Part shown: positions 1 to 12,949 of the stretch, piece by piece
Layout: each line of letters starts with the position of its first letter
How positions within the stretch are numbered: the stretch's first letter is position 1
Source of the DNA: Ctenosaura bakeri
Taxonomy: Eukaryota; Chordata; Lepidosauria; Squamata; Iguanidae
NCBI GenBank assembly: GCA_948474755.1
Contig: CAOLHI010002134.1
Coordinates: 124,001-188,000, forward strand
Direction of reading: 5' to 3'
Length of the DNA stretch: 64,000 nucleotides
Translations under genes and position numbers: made by a program
Notes under the pieces: generated by a model
Databases searched by the model: none
What the model was told of the DNA's origin: nothing
The model's input: the letters and a program-made list of their open reading frames with translations, nothing else

Positions 1-2234
1 AATAGAGGATGTTAGGCACAGGAAATATTTGAGAATTTTAAAAGGTAAAACAGACCTACTGTTTGCACTCTTGAGATTAGATGTTGATCCATTGTTTGAA
101 TTACAGTGTTCTTGTATTATATTTCTATAGTTGAGTTATTTTCCATATTATTTTTAAAAAATGCTATAGAGTCAAGATTGTGTATTTCTAAAGATCTATC
201 CACCGTCCTCTTTTGTCCACTGGTATGTAGCATCCGTAGGACTATTTCTGTCTCATTTCCCAGTATTGAGTTTATCAATGAAGTGGTCACACAGTATTTT
301 AATTGCAAAATGTATTTGCATATGTGAACTCAAATTTTAAAAACAGCTATATTGGGAAACAACTTGTAAACCATGCCTTATGAGAAGCAGTTTAGAGAGT
401 GAATTTACTTAACCTAAACAAGCAGTGAAAGGAAAGTACTTAAAGATTTAAAAGGATGTCATAAGGTAGGAGAAAGCTTGTTACACTGAATAAGACATTG
501 AACAATACCTAATTTAAGTATTTCTCTTGTCCTCTGTCTGATGACAGTACATCTGACATCGTGTGGAGTGGGAGTCGCCTTCTATAGTGGTTTTTAAACA
601 TTGGTCAGATGACTCATCTGTCACCAATGCTATTTCAGTATGGCAGTACAGGATTGGAATGTGCGATACTTGTCAACTCCCAGAAGATGTTAAGGACTAT
701 TAGAGAAAATTCTACTTAATCTTTTAAAAAAGCTTAAAGTAAACTTTAAAGATGACCCTATCCCAAGCTTTCAAAAAGGAGCCAAATGACCTTGTATTAA
801 TAGAACTTTGCTGACAGTTACTGTACAATCTGAAAGTAAACACTTCTTAAAATTTCTAGCTTTTTAACCTTTTATGAAATATTAGTTAAATAGATTAAAA
901 CAGAAATTTAACACACATAAGCAATTATACAAATCAACACCTTCCATAGTTTCAAGAATAGCTAGTTAAAAAACACACACACGCACAGACAAATTTTACC
1001 CATATTTATATATTTATGCATTTGTCTCCTTCTGTGCATATGTACCTGTAATTTTTGTTTTTGTATTCTCTGAATTGAATTGTTTACTCTTCTATTTTCT
1101 TTTTGTATTATAGCTTGGTTGCTATTTGCTAATTCTCATATTAAACTGAAGAGTTTTTATACTGAGTTTAAAATAAATGTCAAATCATCTGTCAAGAAAA
1201 TTTTATATGTGAGGTTTCAATCCAAAAAATTGCTACCATCAGATCAGAACAAGTGTGTCTAAGATATTTGATTAACAAACTTTTCTGTTTGTCTTATTGT
1301 CTATGTTTGCCATATCCAATATTTTTAGGGTCAATTCATCTAGTGACAGAAGTGTAATCCATTTTTTTTTTGCAAATAATAATCTTGCTGCTGCTACATA
1401 AAATTTTCCCATAGTTTTCCTGTAGGGTACCATCTGTCATGCTTAAGAGGTATAGTTCTGATTTAATTTGAAAAGTGATACCTAGAATATTTCAAATGGA
1501 TTGCTTTCCAGTATTTTCTTGCCTTATGACAAAACCATCATATGATAGATATATGCCCATAATGTATATCCAGCCATCTATCATTACAGATTTTATACAT
1601 CTTGGAAAATTTGCCTGGAGATAAGTACCATCTATAATGCATCTTATGTATATTTTCTTTGATAAACAGTATATTTCAGTCTTTTGGTCCAGGTTTTCTC
1701 CCAATGATTCGGATAAATCTGGAGCCCTATATTTTGGGCCCATTTTGCCATTTGTATTTTAACTGTTTTTTCTTCAGTATCATGTTAGTAGAATATGTTC
1801 AGTAAGACATTTTCAAATTCATTTAGTATTCCCCTTATGAATTGTTTCCAGATCTGAAGCTTTATGTTTGAAACGATTTGATTAAATTCAATTTTTCACT
1901 TTTAATTGCGTGCTTTGATGGTTGGTTGTAAAACAAAAATTTCTTAGGGCATCTTTTTTTTTGACAACTGGAATGGAGAGATGCTGGAGTTGGTGAATAC
2001 ACAGATTGCAGATTACACTGTTTACACTCTGCATTGATTTATCTGAATCTATGGGAGACAACCTGGACTGAAAGACTGAAATACACTGTTTATCAAAGTA
2101 TAAAAGAGAATGTGTACTTATCTCCAGATAAATTGTCCAGTGAAGTCAAAACCAGCACCTTCCAAGGCAGTCCTTGGCAATAAGAAGGCACAGCTTTTAC
2201 TGTGCTTAAACATTAATCTGTTGATTAGTAAACA
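1..2234. other. AT-rich flank, no gene recognised
   Basis: Open frames here are short (at most 83 codons) and unlike any family I know. The segment 1320-1880 has the uniform, stop-ridden look of an old LINE remnant but cannot be assigned. The plus strand has a short CA-type run near 970-985. Confidence 0.4.
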
Positions 2235-2320
2235 GGGTGTTCCTGCATGGCAGGGGGTTGGACTGGATGGCCCCTGTGGTCTCTTCCAACTCTACATTTC
2301 TATGATTCTATGATTCTATA
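2235..2320 (+). repeat. CR1 LINE 3' tail fragment
   Basis: The sequence is closely similar, in opposite orientation, to the 3' end of the CR1 at 3486. It ends in the CR1 hallmark tandem octamer ATTCTATG (ctatgattctatgattctat at 2300-2319). The 5' truncation is severe, leaving only about 85 nt. Confidence 0.8.
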
Positions 2321-3485
2321 AGTGACATATTAATTCTTTACAACTTTGGATGTTGTTTCCATCTTCTCAATGCACAAACTCTTAAACATATGATGTATGA
2401 CAGATCTCCAGGTCTCTGTGAACATGTATCGGCACTACATTAATTTAGAAGTCACTAGCAGATAAATTTCATCTATCTGGAAACAGAGGACAAAGAGCTG
2501 CAGTATACTGGGAAGTAATTTTTACACGTTCCTTCAAATCTTCTGTCCACTTATGTCAATCCCATTAAATTTGTTGTTTTTTTCTTCAGCAAGGAAGAGG
2601 AGCAAGTTTTGACAGCTCCTTCATCTGAAATACAGCAGAGTTTCTGTTATTCATTACTGGTTTACGTGGTATCATATCAATTTAATAACTAGGTAAACCC
2701 AGGAGTTAGTGGATCACTATAGAGACTGAGGCATGGAAAACCAGTTATAGTTGTAGGAAGTGTCCACACGCTCACAGAACTTTTTGCCTTTTGTGGGGGA
2801 CTGATTAAATTGTATTCCTCAACGCATTTCTGAAATTTGAAATAACTGCTCTGCTAGAAATTTGGGAACTACCCAATTAGGGGAGGAGAATCCTTACTTT
2901 GTAGGCCAAGGCCTCTCATTTTGTGCCCCTTCCCCCACCATACGTGGACAAGTCAAATATGTTTGACTTGCTGACCCAGCTTGGCTCCTTGCTGATAATT
3001 TAAATGCCTGCTATGAACCTGTCTAACTTTCATATACTAGATGATAGAGTCCATGCTAATATCTTCCATTCTAGGAAGCAACTGTCTCTCTCCACCTATC
3101 TATGGAAGGATGTCTCAACGGACAACTGCAGCCACTCCTTTCATGTTAATGGTGAGCTCCATTTGGAATTACTGCAAAAACTTCATTGCAGCAATATCTG
3201 TGAGGGAACTTGTTTTAATTCTCCGCTCCAATATGGTTGTGTGCAGATGAAAGAAACATTGCATGAAATAATTAATAATTATTTATTTAAAATAATTAAT
3301 GGGCAGCTTTTCAAAAGGACTTTTAAAAAATTTGGAATGTTGTATAAAACAGTGGGCACATGGCATTTTCTGGTTTCCATTCTCTTTTGTATTTTTGCAA
3401 CATTGTCAATGCAGCTGCACTCAAAACAGAACACAAAAACTGCCATCACACCACATTGCACTGCTTTGGTACTGTAGCAGAAAGT
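2321..3485. other. Non-coding interval
   Basis: There is no recognisable gene. A 157-codon open frame at 3004-3477 has no family resemblance and is treated as chance. An AT palindrome (attaataattattta and its complement) lies at 3271-3300. Confidence 0.4.
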
Positions 3486-3570
3486 ATAGAATCATAGAAT
3501 CATAGAAATGTAGAATTGGAAGAGACCACAGGAGCCATCCAGACCAACCTCCTTCCATGCAGGAACACCC

Positions 3571-4940
3571 TCAAAGCACTCCCGACAGATGGCCATCCAG
3601 CCTTTGCTTAAAAACCTCCAAAGAAGGAGACTCCACTACACTCCGAGGCAGCATATTCCACTGCCGGACAGCCCTGACTGTCAGGAAGTTCTTCCTGAGG
3701 TTCAGGTGGAATCTCCTTTCCTGCAGCTTGAATCCATTGCTCCTTGTCCTGTTCTCTGGAGCAGCAGAAAACAAGCCCACTCCCTCCTCTACATGGCATC
3801 CCTTCAAATATTTAAACATGGCTATCATGTCCCCTCTTAACCTTCTCTTCTGCAGAGTAAACATACCCAGCTCTCTAAGTCTATCGTCATAGGGCTTCAT
3901 GGCTTCCAGGCCTCTCACCATTTTGGTCGCCCTCCTCTGGACCTGCTCCAGCTTGACCATGTCCTTCTTGAATTGGGGTGCCCAGAACTGGACACAGTAT
4001 TCAAGATGAGGTCTAACCAAAGCAGAGTAGAGTGGTACCAGGACCTCCCTCGATCTAGACACCATACTCCTATTGATGCAACTGAGAATTGCATTGGCTT
4101 TCTTGGCTGCCACATCATACTGCTGACTCATGTTCAGCTTGTGGTCTATTAAGACTCCTAGATCCCTTTCACACATACTGCTATCCAGCCACGTGTCCCC
4201 CATCCTATATTTCTGTATTCCATTCTTTCTATGTAAGTTTAGGACCTTACACTTCTCTCTGTTGAATTTCATTTTGTTCGTCTTGGCCCAGCTCTCCAAT
4301 CTATCCAGGTCATTTTGAATTTTGATCCTGTCCTCTGGCATATTAGCAACTCCTCCCAATTAAGTGTCATCTGCAAATTTGATGAGCATGCCCTCTATTC
4401 CTTCATCCAAGTCATTGGATGAACAGCACTGGGTCCAGGACAGAACCCTGTGGCACCCCGCTAGTCACTTCTCTCCAGGATGAAAAGCAGCCATTCGTGA
4501 TCACCCTTTGGGTTCGGTCGGTCAACCAATTACAAATCCACCTGACAGTAGCCCTGTCCAGCCCACATTTTACTAGCTTCTTTACAAGAATGTCATGGGG
4601 AACTTTGTCGAAGGCCTTACTGAAATTGAGATATGCTACATCCACAGCATTCCCTTCATCTATCAAGCTAGTAACTCGTATCATAAAAAGAGATAAGATT
4701 AGTCTGGCATGACTTATTTTTGAGAAATCCAGGTTGACTTCTCGTGATTACTGCATTGCTTTCTAAGTGATTAGAAACTGACTGCTTAACGATCTGCTCC
4801 AGGATCTTTCCAGGTACTGATGTCAGGCTGACTGGGTGATAGTTATTTGGGTCCTCTTTTTCCCCCTTCTTGAAGATGGGGATAACATTTTCTCTCTTCC
4901 AGTCTGCTGGAACTTCTCCTGTCCTCCCAAGATTTCTCAA
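3571..4940 (-). pseudogene. CR1 ORF2: RT core and C-terminal region, frameshifted
   Basis: Three overlapping frames carry the rest of CR1 RT. VPADWKRENVIPIFKKG and QPGFLKNKSCQTNL are in the first. YLNFSKAFDKVPHD and TSGVPQGSVLDPVLF are in the second. FADDT followed directly by a stop (4377-4360), then WAKTNKMKFNREKCKVL and PHLEYCVQFWAP, are in the third. Motif A normally reads LDFSKAF, but here the catalytic Asp is Asn. The FADD motif C is intact. The C-terminal [15 protein letters not shown] region reaches the 3' end. Confidence 0.88.
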
Positions 4941-6350
4941 AAATTATAGCAAGCGGTTCCGAAATGACCTCTGCCAGCTCTTTTAATATCCTGGGATGCA
5001 ATTCATCTGGCCCTGGAGACTTGAATTCATCCAGTGTGGCCAGGTATTCCTGTACCTCCTCTCTACCTATTATGTGCCTCATTTCCTCTGCTTCCTCACC
5101 TGCTCCCCAACCGCCAGGTTGAGTGCTTGTATCCTTCTGGGAAAAAACTGAGGCAAAGAAAGTGTTAAGTAGTTCTGCCTTTTCTCTTCCCCCTGTGAGT
5201 AATTCGCCATCTTCTCTGCGTAGCGATCCTATCGTCTCCTTCTTTTTCCTTTTGCTGCGGACATATTTTAAAAAGCCCTTTTTATTGTTTCTAATGTCTC
5301 TGGCCAGCCTAAGTTCGTTCTCGTTCTGTGCTTTAGCCTTTCTGACCTCCTCCCTACATCTCCTGGCTACTTGCTTAAATTCTTCTTTGGTGGTTCCCCC
5401 CTTCTTCCATTTCCTGTACATGTTTCTCTTAACACTCAGCTCAGCTGAGAGTTCTTTAGTCACCCATTCTGGTTTCTTCAGATGCCTTCCATTTTTCCTC
5501 CTTATTGGCACAGTTTTAGACTGTGCCTTCAGTATCTCCTTTTTAAAGAACTCCCATGCCTCCTGAACTCCTTTCCCTTTCACTATTCTTGACCACGGAA
5601 TTCCAGCCAGCAGCAGCTTAAGTTTACAGAAGTCCACTTTTTTAAAATCTAAGATGAGTGTCTGGCTACACTTAATGCCTTCCCACTTAATGCCAAATTC
5701 CAACAGGGCATGGTCACTCCCCCCTAAAGATCTAACCACTTCTACCTCATTAACAAGGTCATCCCTGTTGGTCAGGATCAGATCTAGAATATTTGATCCC
5801 CTTGTCACCTCTTCCACCTCCTGGACCATGAAATTGTCTGCAAGACAAGCAAGAAACTTGCTGAACCTTGCTGTCTTGGCAGAATTTGACTGCCAACATA
5901 TATCTGGGTAATTGAAATCTCCCATTATTACTGTATCTCTCCGTTTTGAATGTGCAGTCATTTGGTTGAGGAAGGCGTCATCAAAGTCTTCAGTCTGGTT
6001 TGGAGGTCTGTAGTAAATGCCCACCAAAATATCCGTGTTTCTCGCTGCTTTAATTCTTACCCAGATGCTCTCAACCTGGCATTCTGGGTTTAAGTTATGG
6101 ATCTCTTCACAGGTGAAAACATCCTTGACATACAAGGCTACTCCTCCTCCTTTCTTGTTTGGTCTATTTCTACAAAATAGGCTATACCCCTCTATTCCTA
6201 CATTCCAATCATTAGACTCATCCCACCAGGTCTCAGTGATGCCTATCAAATCGTATTTATTTTGTTGTACTAGGAGTTCAAGTTCATCTTTTCCAGTGGC
6301 AAAACACATACTACTTGTAATTATAGTCTGCCTTCTACATTTGCTAGGGT
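4850..6350 (-). pseudogene. CR1 ORF2: endonuclease and start of RT
   Basis: From the N-terminal side the frame contains YDLIGITETWWDES (endonuclease motif with catalytic Glu), GGGVALYV, GIYYRPPNQ, MGDFNYPDICW, NILDLILTNRDD and GGSDHALLEF (catalytic Asp-His pair). A basic linker rich in KRKKK follows, then SPGPDELHPRILKEL, which opens the RT domain. It shifts frame near 4930 just after the RT start. The endonuclease motifs look intact, so the loss of function is in the frame breaks and the RT. Confidence 0.88.
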
Positions 6351-7570
6351 TAGCGCATGAGCCCCAAAATTGCAAATATCACAATGTGTATGTGGGAAGG
6401 GGGTTGAGACATAGTGGGGAGATCGGGCAGCCAGTGTCCAAGTCAGGGAAAGAGAGGGAAAGGGGGTTGGGTCAGCATGGTGACCCCATACTTCTCTTTC
6501 TCACTCATCTCCTTCCTTTGCTGTGAAGGGTGAGGGTTTGTAGTGCTGAGAAATGAGCAGTCTTTAGCTGGCCAAGGAGGTTCTAGATAGGAATACAGCT
6601 AATGAAGCATAAGTGATACCTAGTCTTTCCTATTGCTTATCTGAAAAGCACCAATTAATGTTTCCCCTGTTCTCATTCAACTGGCCATCAGGCAGCCATC
6701 TTTCAACACTTTCTCCCTGAAGCAGAGAAATAAGTCACAGCTTTCAGTGAAATCCATATTGAAGACTGTAAGAGGCACAATACCACAAGGACTATGAGAT
6801 GCCTGAAAAAGGTCTACTGCAGAATCAGGAAGGGATTCTGTGAAGGAACAGCACCAAAGCCCAACAGCTGCATTTGTAGCTTCCAGCTCATCTTATGGAC
6901 TCAACTGTCTGTTTAAAATAAATGGTGTGAACCATGGGGAGACTACAATTAGAATGATATGGGATCCCAGGTATGAACGGTAGCTCCAACAACTCCTGAT
7001 TGCCCATTGATGGAAAGAGTTCACCATCATCAGAGAACCTTAATAATTCTGTTGAAATGTCTGTTATAACTACTGGTCAAAGCAGTGGAATAAAACCTAA
7101 ACTGGTGGTTCCAACCTTGCTCCCCAGCCAACACTGCTGATGGGATTTGCAATCCAACAAAATTGATGAATCAAGCTGGGAGATACTCCTCACCTTGACA
7201 TCAGCACCTACTATAAGGAGCGAGTCAAAATAAGCATCTCAATTTTTTTAGGCAACAGACTGGAGACAGCTGTGTGATGTTTCAAATAGTCACTATTCCA
7301 CCATCAGGGGTGATTGTGAGATGTCCTGAAAGCCATCAGTCAAGAGTCCATTAGGTTCTGCTCAGAATCTACTAAAGCCCTTTGTACAAACACATTTTGT
7401 TTCTACTCAGGATAGCTGAACCCAAAAAAATAGCTCACTCCGAGTTTAATGGCCATTGATTTGGTAGTCAGAATTTCATTGGATAGAGCTATAGTAGTTA
7501 ACGTGGTATCAAAGGACTTCAAATATACTATACTATATACAAATATACTATACTAAACAAATACAGCAGT
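6351..7570. other. Non-coding interval
   Basis: There is no gene. A fragment near 7105-7200 (ccccagccaacactgctgat and flanks) resembles the common squamate palindromic MITE seen at 12345, but it is too decayed to delimit. Confidence 0.35.
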
Positions 7571-7574
7571 TCAA

Positions 7575-7785
7575 TCCCACTTTAAGAGACATAGCTACAA
7601 CCTATGGAATTCCAAGATTAGTTTGTGGTACTTTAAAGTTTTCTGCTGTAGTTGAGAGCTTTGCACTAGAAAATTCTAAGTGCCTTGCTGAACTACAAAT
7701 CCCAATGACTCCACAGAATGCAGTCATGGCAGTTATAGCAGAATGCTGTAACTGTGCAGTGTGGAAATGCATTCAACAAAGGTAT
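7575..7785. repeat. Palindromic MITE, hAT-like, decayed
   Basis: The left arm (tcccactttaa, cctatggaattccaaga) and right arm (aactacaaatccca, tggaaatgcattc) are imperfect inverted copies of each other. They match the arms of the better-preserved element at 57205-57405. There is no coding capacity. Confidence 0.45.
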
Positions 7786-8339
7786 CTCTAAAGACAAGAA
7801 TCAGAACGGTGGCTTATCAACAAAAATGGCACTTTTGACCATATGGACCTAATCTGATAAGCAGGGAGAACTCTAAACATATGAAATGATAACTTACCTA
7901 AATGTAAATGCATTCCAATGAACATATTGTTTTGTCAGCAACACCAGAGCTTGAGAAGGAAGAACTGAGTAAAATAGATTTAATCAAAAATTATAAATAA
8001 ATTCTATACCTTTGTGATGAAACTAGGCGGAGGAGTAGGTCCTTCCATATGATTGACTTCACCTTCATCACCCCCAACATGGAATGGTTGGGGTTGCACA
8101 GTCTAACACCATACAGTGTCACAAATGCTGTATCCCTTCTCTGCAGGTTCAAGCTAACTGAAGCTGATGATAACTGATGCTGTTGGTATAGGATCCCTCC
8201 AAACAAAGAAGCGTCTTACCAGTTTAAGTTCACATTTTTTAATAACATGGCACAGATTTACATTACACAAGTCTTCGCTCATGAGGAAACATGCTGTGGA
8301 TTGCTTGTTGCTTCAGGGTTGTTTTTTTTTCCTTCTCAC

Positions 8340-11038
8340 ATAGGATCTAGAAAGGACTTTATTACATACATGAGTAACAGCAAAAAGATTTGTATATAAC
8401 AATTTCTTTACAATATTGAAAGCTATCACTACGGTGCCAGAGTACATTTCGCGCCCAGGGTTCTCTCTCTCTTTTTTTGTTTTTGTCTTTTTCTTAAAAA
8501 AACAAAACAAAACAACACTGCACAACATCTGGAGTTCACAAAATCTGAAGTTCACAACTAAAACTTTTTAGTTGACTACTAAAATAGATTTCTGATCATT
8601 AAAAACCGCTGTCTGTATTTAGACTTTTTTCTCTTTTTTTTTGTCAAAACAGGAAAACAACTTGAGATATCACTTTAATACACTAGAAGACCAATGGAAC
8701 TAATTATTTTATTCCATACACATATTTTTTCAGTCCGGTATGCAAGATAGTGTATGCTTCTGATAAAGTCATATTCTCTCCAAATAGTTTTAAAGCAAAG
8801 TACAGCCTTTTAAAAAAAAGTATGCAAACAGAAGTCTTGAAGAAGCCAAAACAATTTTCATGGTCTTGTGTAATTTTATATTCCCTGTGTTTAGGACAAG
8901 CTAATTATAGACATTTTAAACAAATATGTAAAAAATAAAAGAATAAAAATAAAAAGCATCCTATAATTTAACTTCCTAAACCTGGCACCCTTCAGATATG
9001 TTTGACCAACCTTTACTCTCATAGTCAATTAAGTGGCATTAGGCTGGAGATGATCAAGCTAGCCCAAAATCAGAAGCTTCCTGTGATTTACTGGATGCCA
9101 TCAATATTAATGTTCTGTGCAAGTATGCCCACTGTTTCTGGAAAGTCCACAGCACAGTCCTAGCATGTCTAGTGGGCTTAGTTCTAGGTTAGAGGGTTTA
9201 GAACTGTAGTCTTAACAACGTCAAAATGAAGAGAAATGACCATACAACCCAAAATGAGAGCCAAGTATGGCTGTTGCTCCATGACACACCCAAAATGATA
9301 CCCTAAATCCTCAGATATTTCCAAAGAGAGCTGCTACTACAGATAAACCCAGAGGTAATGTGTTTAGAAACCATGAAGGTTAATATGACTGTGATGCCCA
9401 ATCAAAATTTACTCTACAGAAGAAGCCCAAAAACCTTCTGAAAGGGTAAGTAACTGTACCACAAGGGGAAGCAAATGATAACACCAGTTCTATTATTAAA
9501 CTTATCATTATTGTTTGCAAATTGTTCTTTGGGTACTGTAGAACTAGCCTATTCTGTTCACAGTTGCAGAGCTGCATCATCTTCATACTCTGGCATGGAA
9601 ATGGGTGAAGTTAGTAAGGCAGCTCCCCAGGTCTTGTGCAGTTCTTCTCTCCCTCCCAGTGTTGCAATATCTTTTAAGGTCAAAGGGTACACTTTTCTAT
9701 TCTCAAGTGACTTACTTGCTTTGGGAAATCAGAGCACTCAATGGCAAGCATGGGACAGTAAGAGGCAACGAGCAACTAGCCATTAGGTTATTCTTGTGGC
9801 AATTGCTGAATGTACCTCTTTAAGTTAACTGTCCATAATGACAATCTCATTTGTGGAATGGCTTACTGCCCAGATTTCCTAGAAATTCTAGATTTCTGGT
9901 AGCTCTGAACTTGGACCAGAGATCTGAAGATGCAATCAAGGTGTCTGACCTGAATTAAAAACTATATGAAGCATTGAGCTATGCTACAGCATCCTTACAT
10001 AAAGCAGCCATCATAGTTCTTATCCCTTTCTTTGGCAAGATACAGGAGAACTGGAGAGGTCCAGTCTAGTATGGTGGATAGAAAACTCCTGATGCAAAAT
10101 CAAGCCATGTTTAGTTAAGGTTTGGGCAAGCCATTGCCTTGATAAGATCCTAATTGTAAAACATGAATTCTGGTGAATCACTAAAGGAGGGATATGATTG
10201 AATGTTGTACAACAAACGTGCAACATAAAAACACTAGTTGAAAATAACAAGCAGCAGTTAATACCAATGTTCTGTTTACTATATCAAGATGGCTTATTTC
10301 TTTATCAAAAAAGGTAAGACGGAGGTGCAAATTTGTTTCAGGGAAAGTATGACTTTAAGTGAGTGGTTGTGTGTATTGACAAGGCTCCATTGAGTTAAAG
10401 AGGCTTTTGTGAAAAGCCATAAATTTCATTGCATAGTTGAAGGGGGTTTAGCTGTCTTAACAAAAGATGTGCCACAGCCAACTCAGTGTGGTCCTCCATA
10501 TAATTAAAGTCTGCAAAGAGCACAGTTTAAGAAGTATTAATGCATATGTTACTTATCTTCTTCTATTTACATATTTACAAAGTAAAGCTTTCATCTTACC
10601 CAGTTTGCATATATGACCCAGGAAACAGCATTTCTGTTTTTGTTTTTTTCTTAAAAAAAAAAACCTCTCAGAGAGAAAACAAAACTGAGATCTAGTTTTC
10701 TTCATCTCAGCTTTTGAGGGGGAAGGGGAGAGGAAGAGAGAGAGAGAGAAAAAGAGACAGAATTTTGCTTTTTGTAACCAAAGTACTGATCTTGTTTCTG
10801 CTCATATTCAAAATGATAAAAAGGAAATGTAAAGAAACTATGCAAACTTTTCTAAACATTTTGAAAACAATATACAACCCAACAGGTAAAAAACTCAAAC
10901 AAACCACACACCTATCTTTGCACACATGGATGTATACATTTTGTACAGCCGGGTCATAAACAAAGTCTACATTTCTTGAGTAAGAAGATTAGATATATTT
11001 TCACTGAAATGTTCTCCCTTGGCCTATTCCTTCCTGTC
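8340..11038 (-). other. AUTS2: Probable AUTS2 3' UTR
   Basis: This stretch follows the conserved AUTS2 stop on the minus strand and contains no credible open frame. It has the long AT-rich texture and short homopolymers expected of a neuronal 3' UTR. A canonical AATAAA (8363-8358) is followed by a T/GT-rich region. A (GA)n-rich purine patch lies at 10731-10760. A weak MITE-like fragment may lie near 8975-9110. The end is inferred from the signal alone. Transcript data could place it elsewhere, since several other AATAAA-like sites occur. Confidence 0.5.
8358..8363 (-). promoter_or_regulatory. Candidate polyadenylation signal AATAAA
   Basis: The plus strand reads tttatt, so the minus strand reads AATAAA. 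It lies about 2.7 kb downstream of the conserved AUTS2 stop. A long T-rich run follows on the plus strand at 8320-8331 (A-rich in the transcript). Cleavage would be near 8335-8348. Confidence 0.4.
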
Positions 11039-12253
11039 TTATCGTGCTTCTATGTCCTTCAGTGTGTGGGAGGGTGGTCTCTCCCTCATTTCTGTGGACA
11101 AAGGGGTAGTCCTTCGGGGGAGCTAGGCCGAGGTCCCAGAGTGGAAATTAAAGGGGGAGGCGCACTCAAAGCTGCTGTAGGAGGGGTTTTATTGAGAATT
11201 CCATTTGGAAGTCCTGATGGGGGACTGACTCTGGGATAATGCATGCTTGGAAGTCCTGGGGTGATTAAACTTGGATGAGGCAAGTGACCATCCAGGGCTG
11301 CTGGGTGAACAGAGTGAAGGCGTACATGTTCGTAGTCCTCTCTGAGCATGTGCAATCTCTCCCTTTCATCCAGATGAGCCCCTCGCTCATGTTCACGGCG
11401 AGGATCAACTGAAAGGGAGTGGTGATGGTGATTGTAGTCATGGGGTTCTCTGTCCCTGAAAGACCTCTCTGCTTCATATAACCTGGGTGCAGAGAGACGG
11501 TGCAATGGGTCATTCCTCAGGAGGAACTCTCTTCCTAAAGTGTCTCTCCGGTGAATGTCCAAGTCTCTATAAGGATCCCTCATTGGATCCCAGTGGAAAG
11601 GGTAAGGAAAACGTTCAGCACCTGGAACTGGGCTGATTCCCATAAAAGGAGTCATCATGCGAGTCCTGTCTAGACCACTGATACTGTTCATGGGATGGAT
11701 TCCACTGACACCAACGGTCATAGGCATTGATACCAAGGGGGCTGAGTGAACATTGGACGTGGGCACTGGTGGCGGCTGCTCAGATGGCCGATGAGGCTGT
11801 GATGGTTCAGGCAGAATATCATGGTCTTCCTTCTTTTCCTCCTTCACTTTGATTTCATTGGATTTCTTTGGATCCTCATAAGCAGGTTCAATCTTCTTCT
11901 CAGTATCCCGGCTGGAGGTGCTGTTAGGTCTGGTGTTTTCCACAACAGATGGCCTGGCATAGGGTGAAGGTACCCTAGATGCTTGTTTAGACTCTTCCAA
12001 TGGCCTGCTCTCATGAGTCAAACTGTCTTTGTTTGAAATATAGTTGTCTTTGACTTTGTGATCATCAATGCTGACATCCTTACGAGATTCAGAGTGATCC
12101 CTGTCCCGCTCTTTGTTTTTCTCTTTTTCCTGAAGGTCGGGATTAAGGTGACTCCTGATCTGCTCAGCTGAGCTGCGGCTATGCCCAAGAGAGCTCACAG
12201 AATGGATAGGTGCAGGTGAAGGATGGCTGGAGTGTCTTTTTTCAGTACTCTCC
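11039..12253 (-). CDS. AUTS2: AUTS2 terminal coding exon, with an apparent 1-nt frame break near its end
   Basis: The acceptor CTGTCTAG ends at 12254. The exon encodes [12 protein letters not shown], a charged [17 protein letters not shown] stretch, [62 protein letters not shown], a short His run (HHHH), [25 protein letters not shown] and [13 protein letters not shown], and it ends in [10 protein letters not shown]. As written the frame then runs to TGA at 11088-11086. The conserved AUTS2 ending ([24 protein letters not shown] and a TAA at 11041-11039) is present in the next frame. The switch falls at the five-G run 11116-11120. The middle basic region diverges more from mammals than the C-terminus does, as is usual for this gene. 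Confidence 0.95.
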
Positions 12254-12344
12254 CTAGACAGCAAAAAGCATAAAACAATTTAAGAATCACAGGAGAGTAT
12301 GTGACATACTTAAAACTCTGCAACTCCATGCTCAATTGTCATAC

Positions 12345-12480
12345 ATGAAGGTGGGTACCAGGAGCCATACAGATGTTGGTGAACTCTAATTCTCATCAGC
12401 TTAGTGAAGATAGCCAGTGATCAGCAATGATGAAAGTTATACCATATCTAGGATGCTACAGGTTCCCCACCCATGCTAGA
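12345..12480. repeat. Palindromic MITE in the last AUTS2 intron
   Basis: The left arm (ggtgggtaccaggagcc, cagatgttggtgaactc) is an imperfect inverted copy of the right arm (ggttccccaccc). This layout, with a ttgtagtccaacaacatctgg-like core, is a familiar squamate non-autonomous DNA transposon. It lies within the 0.7 kb terminal intron, about 90 nt from the terminal-exon acceptor. Confidence 0.55.
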
Positions 12481-12949
12481 AGATTCCAACTCTTTTTTAA
12501 CTCTAGCAGTACCCCTTCTTCCACAAGAAAAAAACTGGTTCTAGAAAAACCTCTATAACAATCCTCCATATTAGATGAATGCTTTGAAGCCAAGCATGCA
12601 AATCAAGATATGTAAGTGGATTATGATGTGCAGATGATTCTTACAGATAATGTATATACATGTCTATCCGGAAATAAATCCCAATGGGCTGACTCTTAGG
12701 TAAATGTCTATAGGAGTACACTCCCAATCTAGTATAAAAATTAAGACTTTGAATGCTGCAGAATTGGGTGTGTGGGGGTGGGGTGGGAGAACTGCACAGA
12801 ACTTAAAATACCTTCCCGATTGTAAAAATGCAATACCATTGGTGGTAGGGAAAGTAGATTTTGAAAAGACTTGGTGGAATGTTTCTCTTGTTCCCCAAGG
12901 CTGCCTTCCCCATCCCAGTGAACGTGGCCTAGAAAGTGTTCTTTCATAC

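Larger units (their letters stand above)
3486..6350 (-). mobile_element. CR1 non-LTR retrotransposon, 5'-truncated, dead
   Basis: This is a near-complete CR1 second ORF on the minus strand. It has an apurinic-type endonuclease, a reverse transcriptase and a CR1 C-terminal region. It ends at low coordinates in the octamer repeat (tagaatcatagaatcataga at 3487-3506). No first ORF is visible, so it is 5'-truncated near 6350. The coding frame is broken into at least four pieces. It lies outside AUTS2, downstream of its 3' end and on the same strand. Confidence 0.92.

Noticed and set aside
3004..3477. 157-codon plus-strand open frame between repeats
   Set aside because: It has no domain, no recognisable family, no splice context and low-complexity AT composition. 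One such frame is expected by chance in 64 kb.
5123..5566. Plus-strand 147-codon open frame
   Set aside because: Antisense of the basic linker in the CR1 endonuclease/RT ORF.
10976..11239. Plus-strand 87-codon open frame over the AUTS2 terminal exon
   Set aside because: Antisense shadow of the conserved AUTS2 C-terminus.
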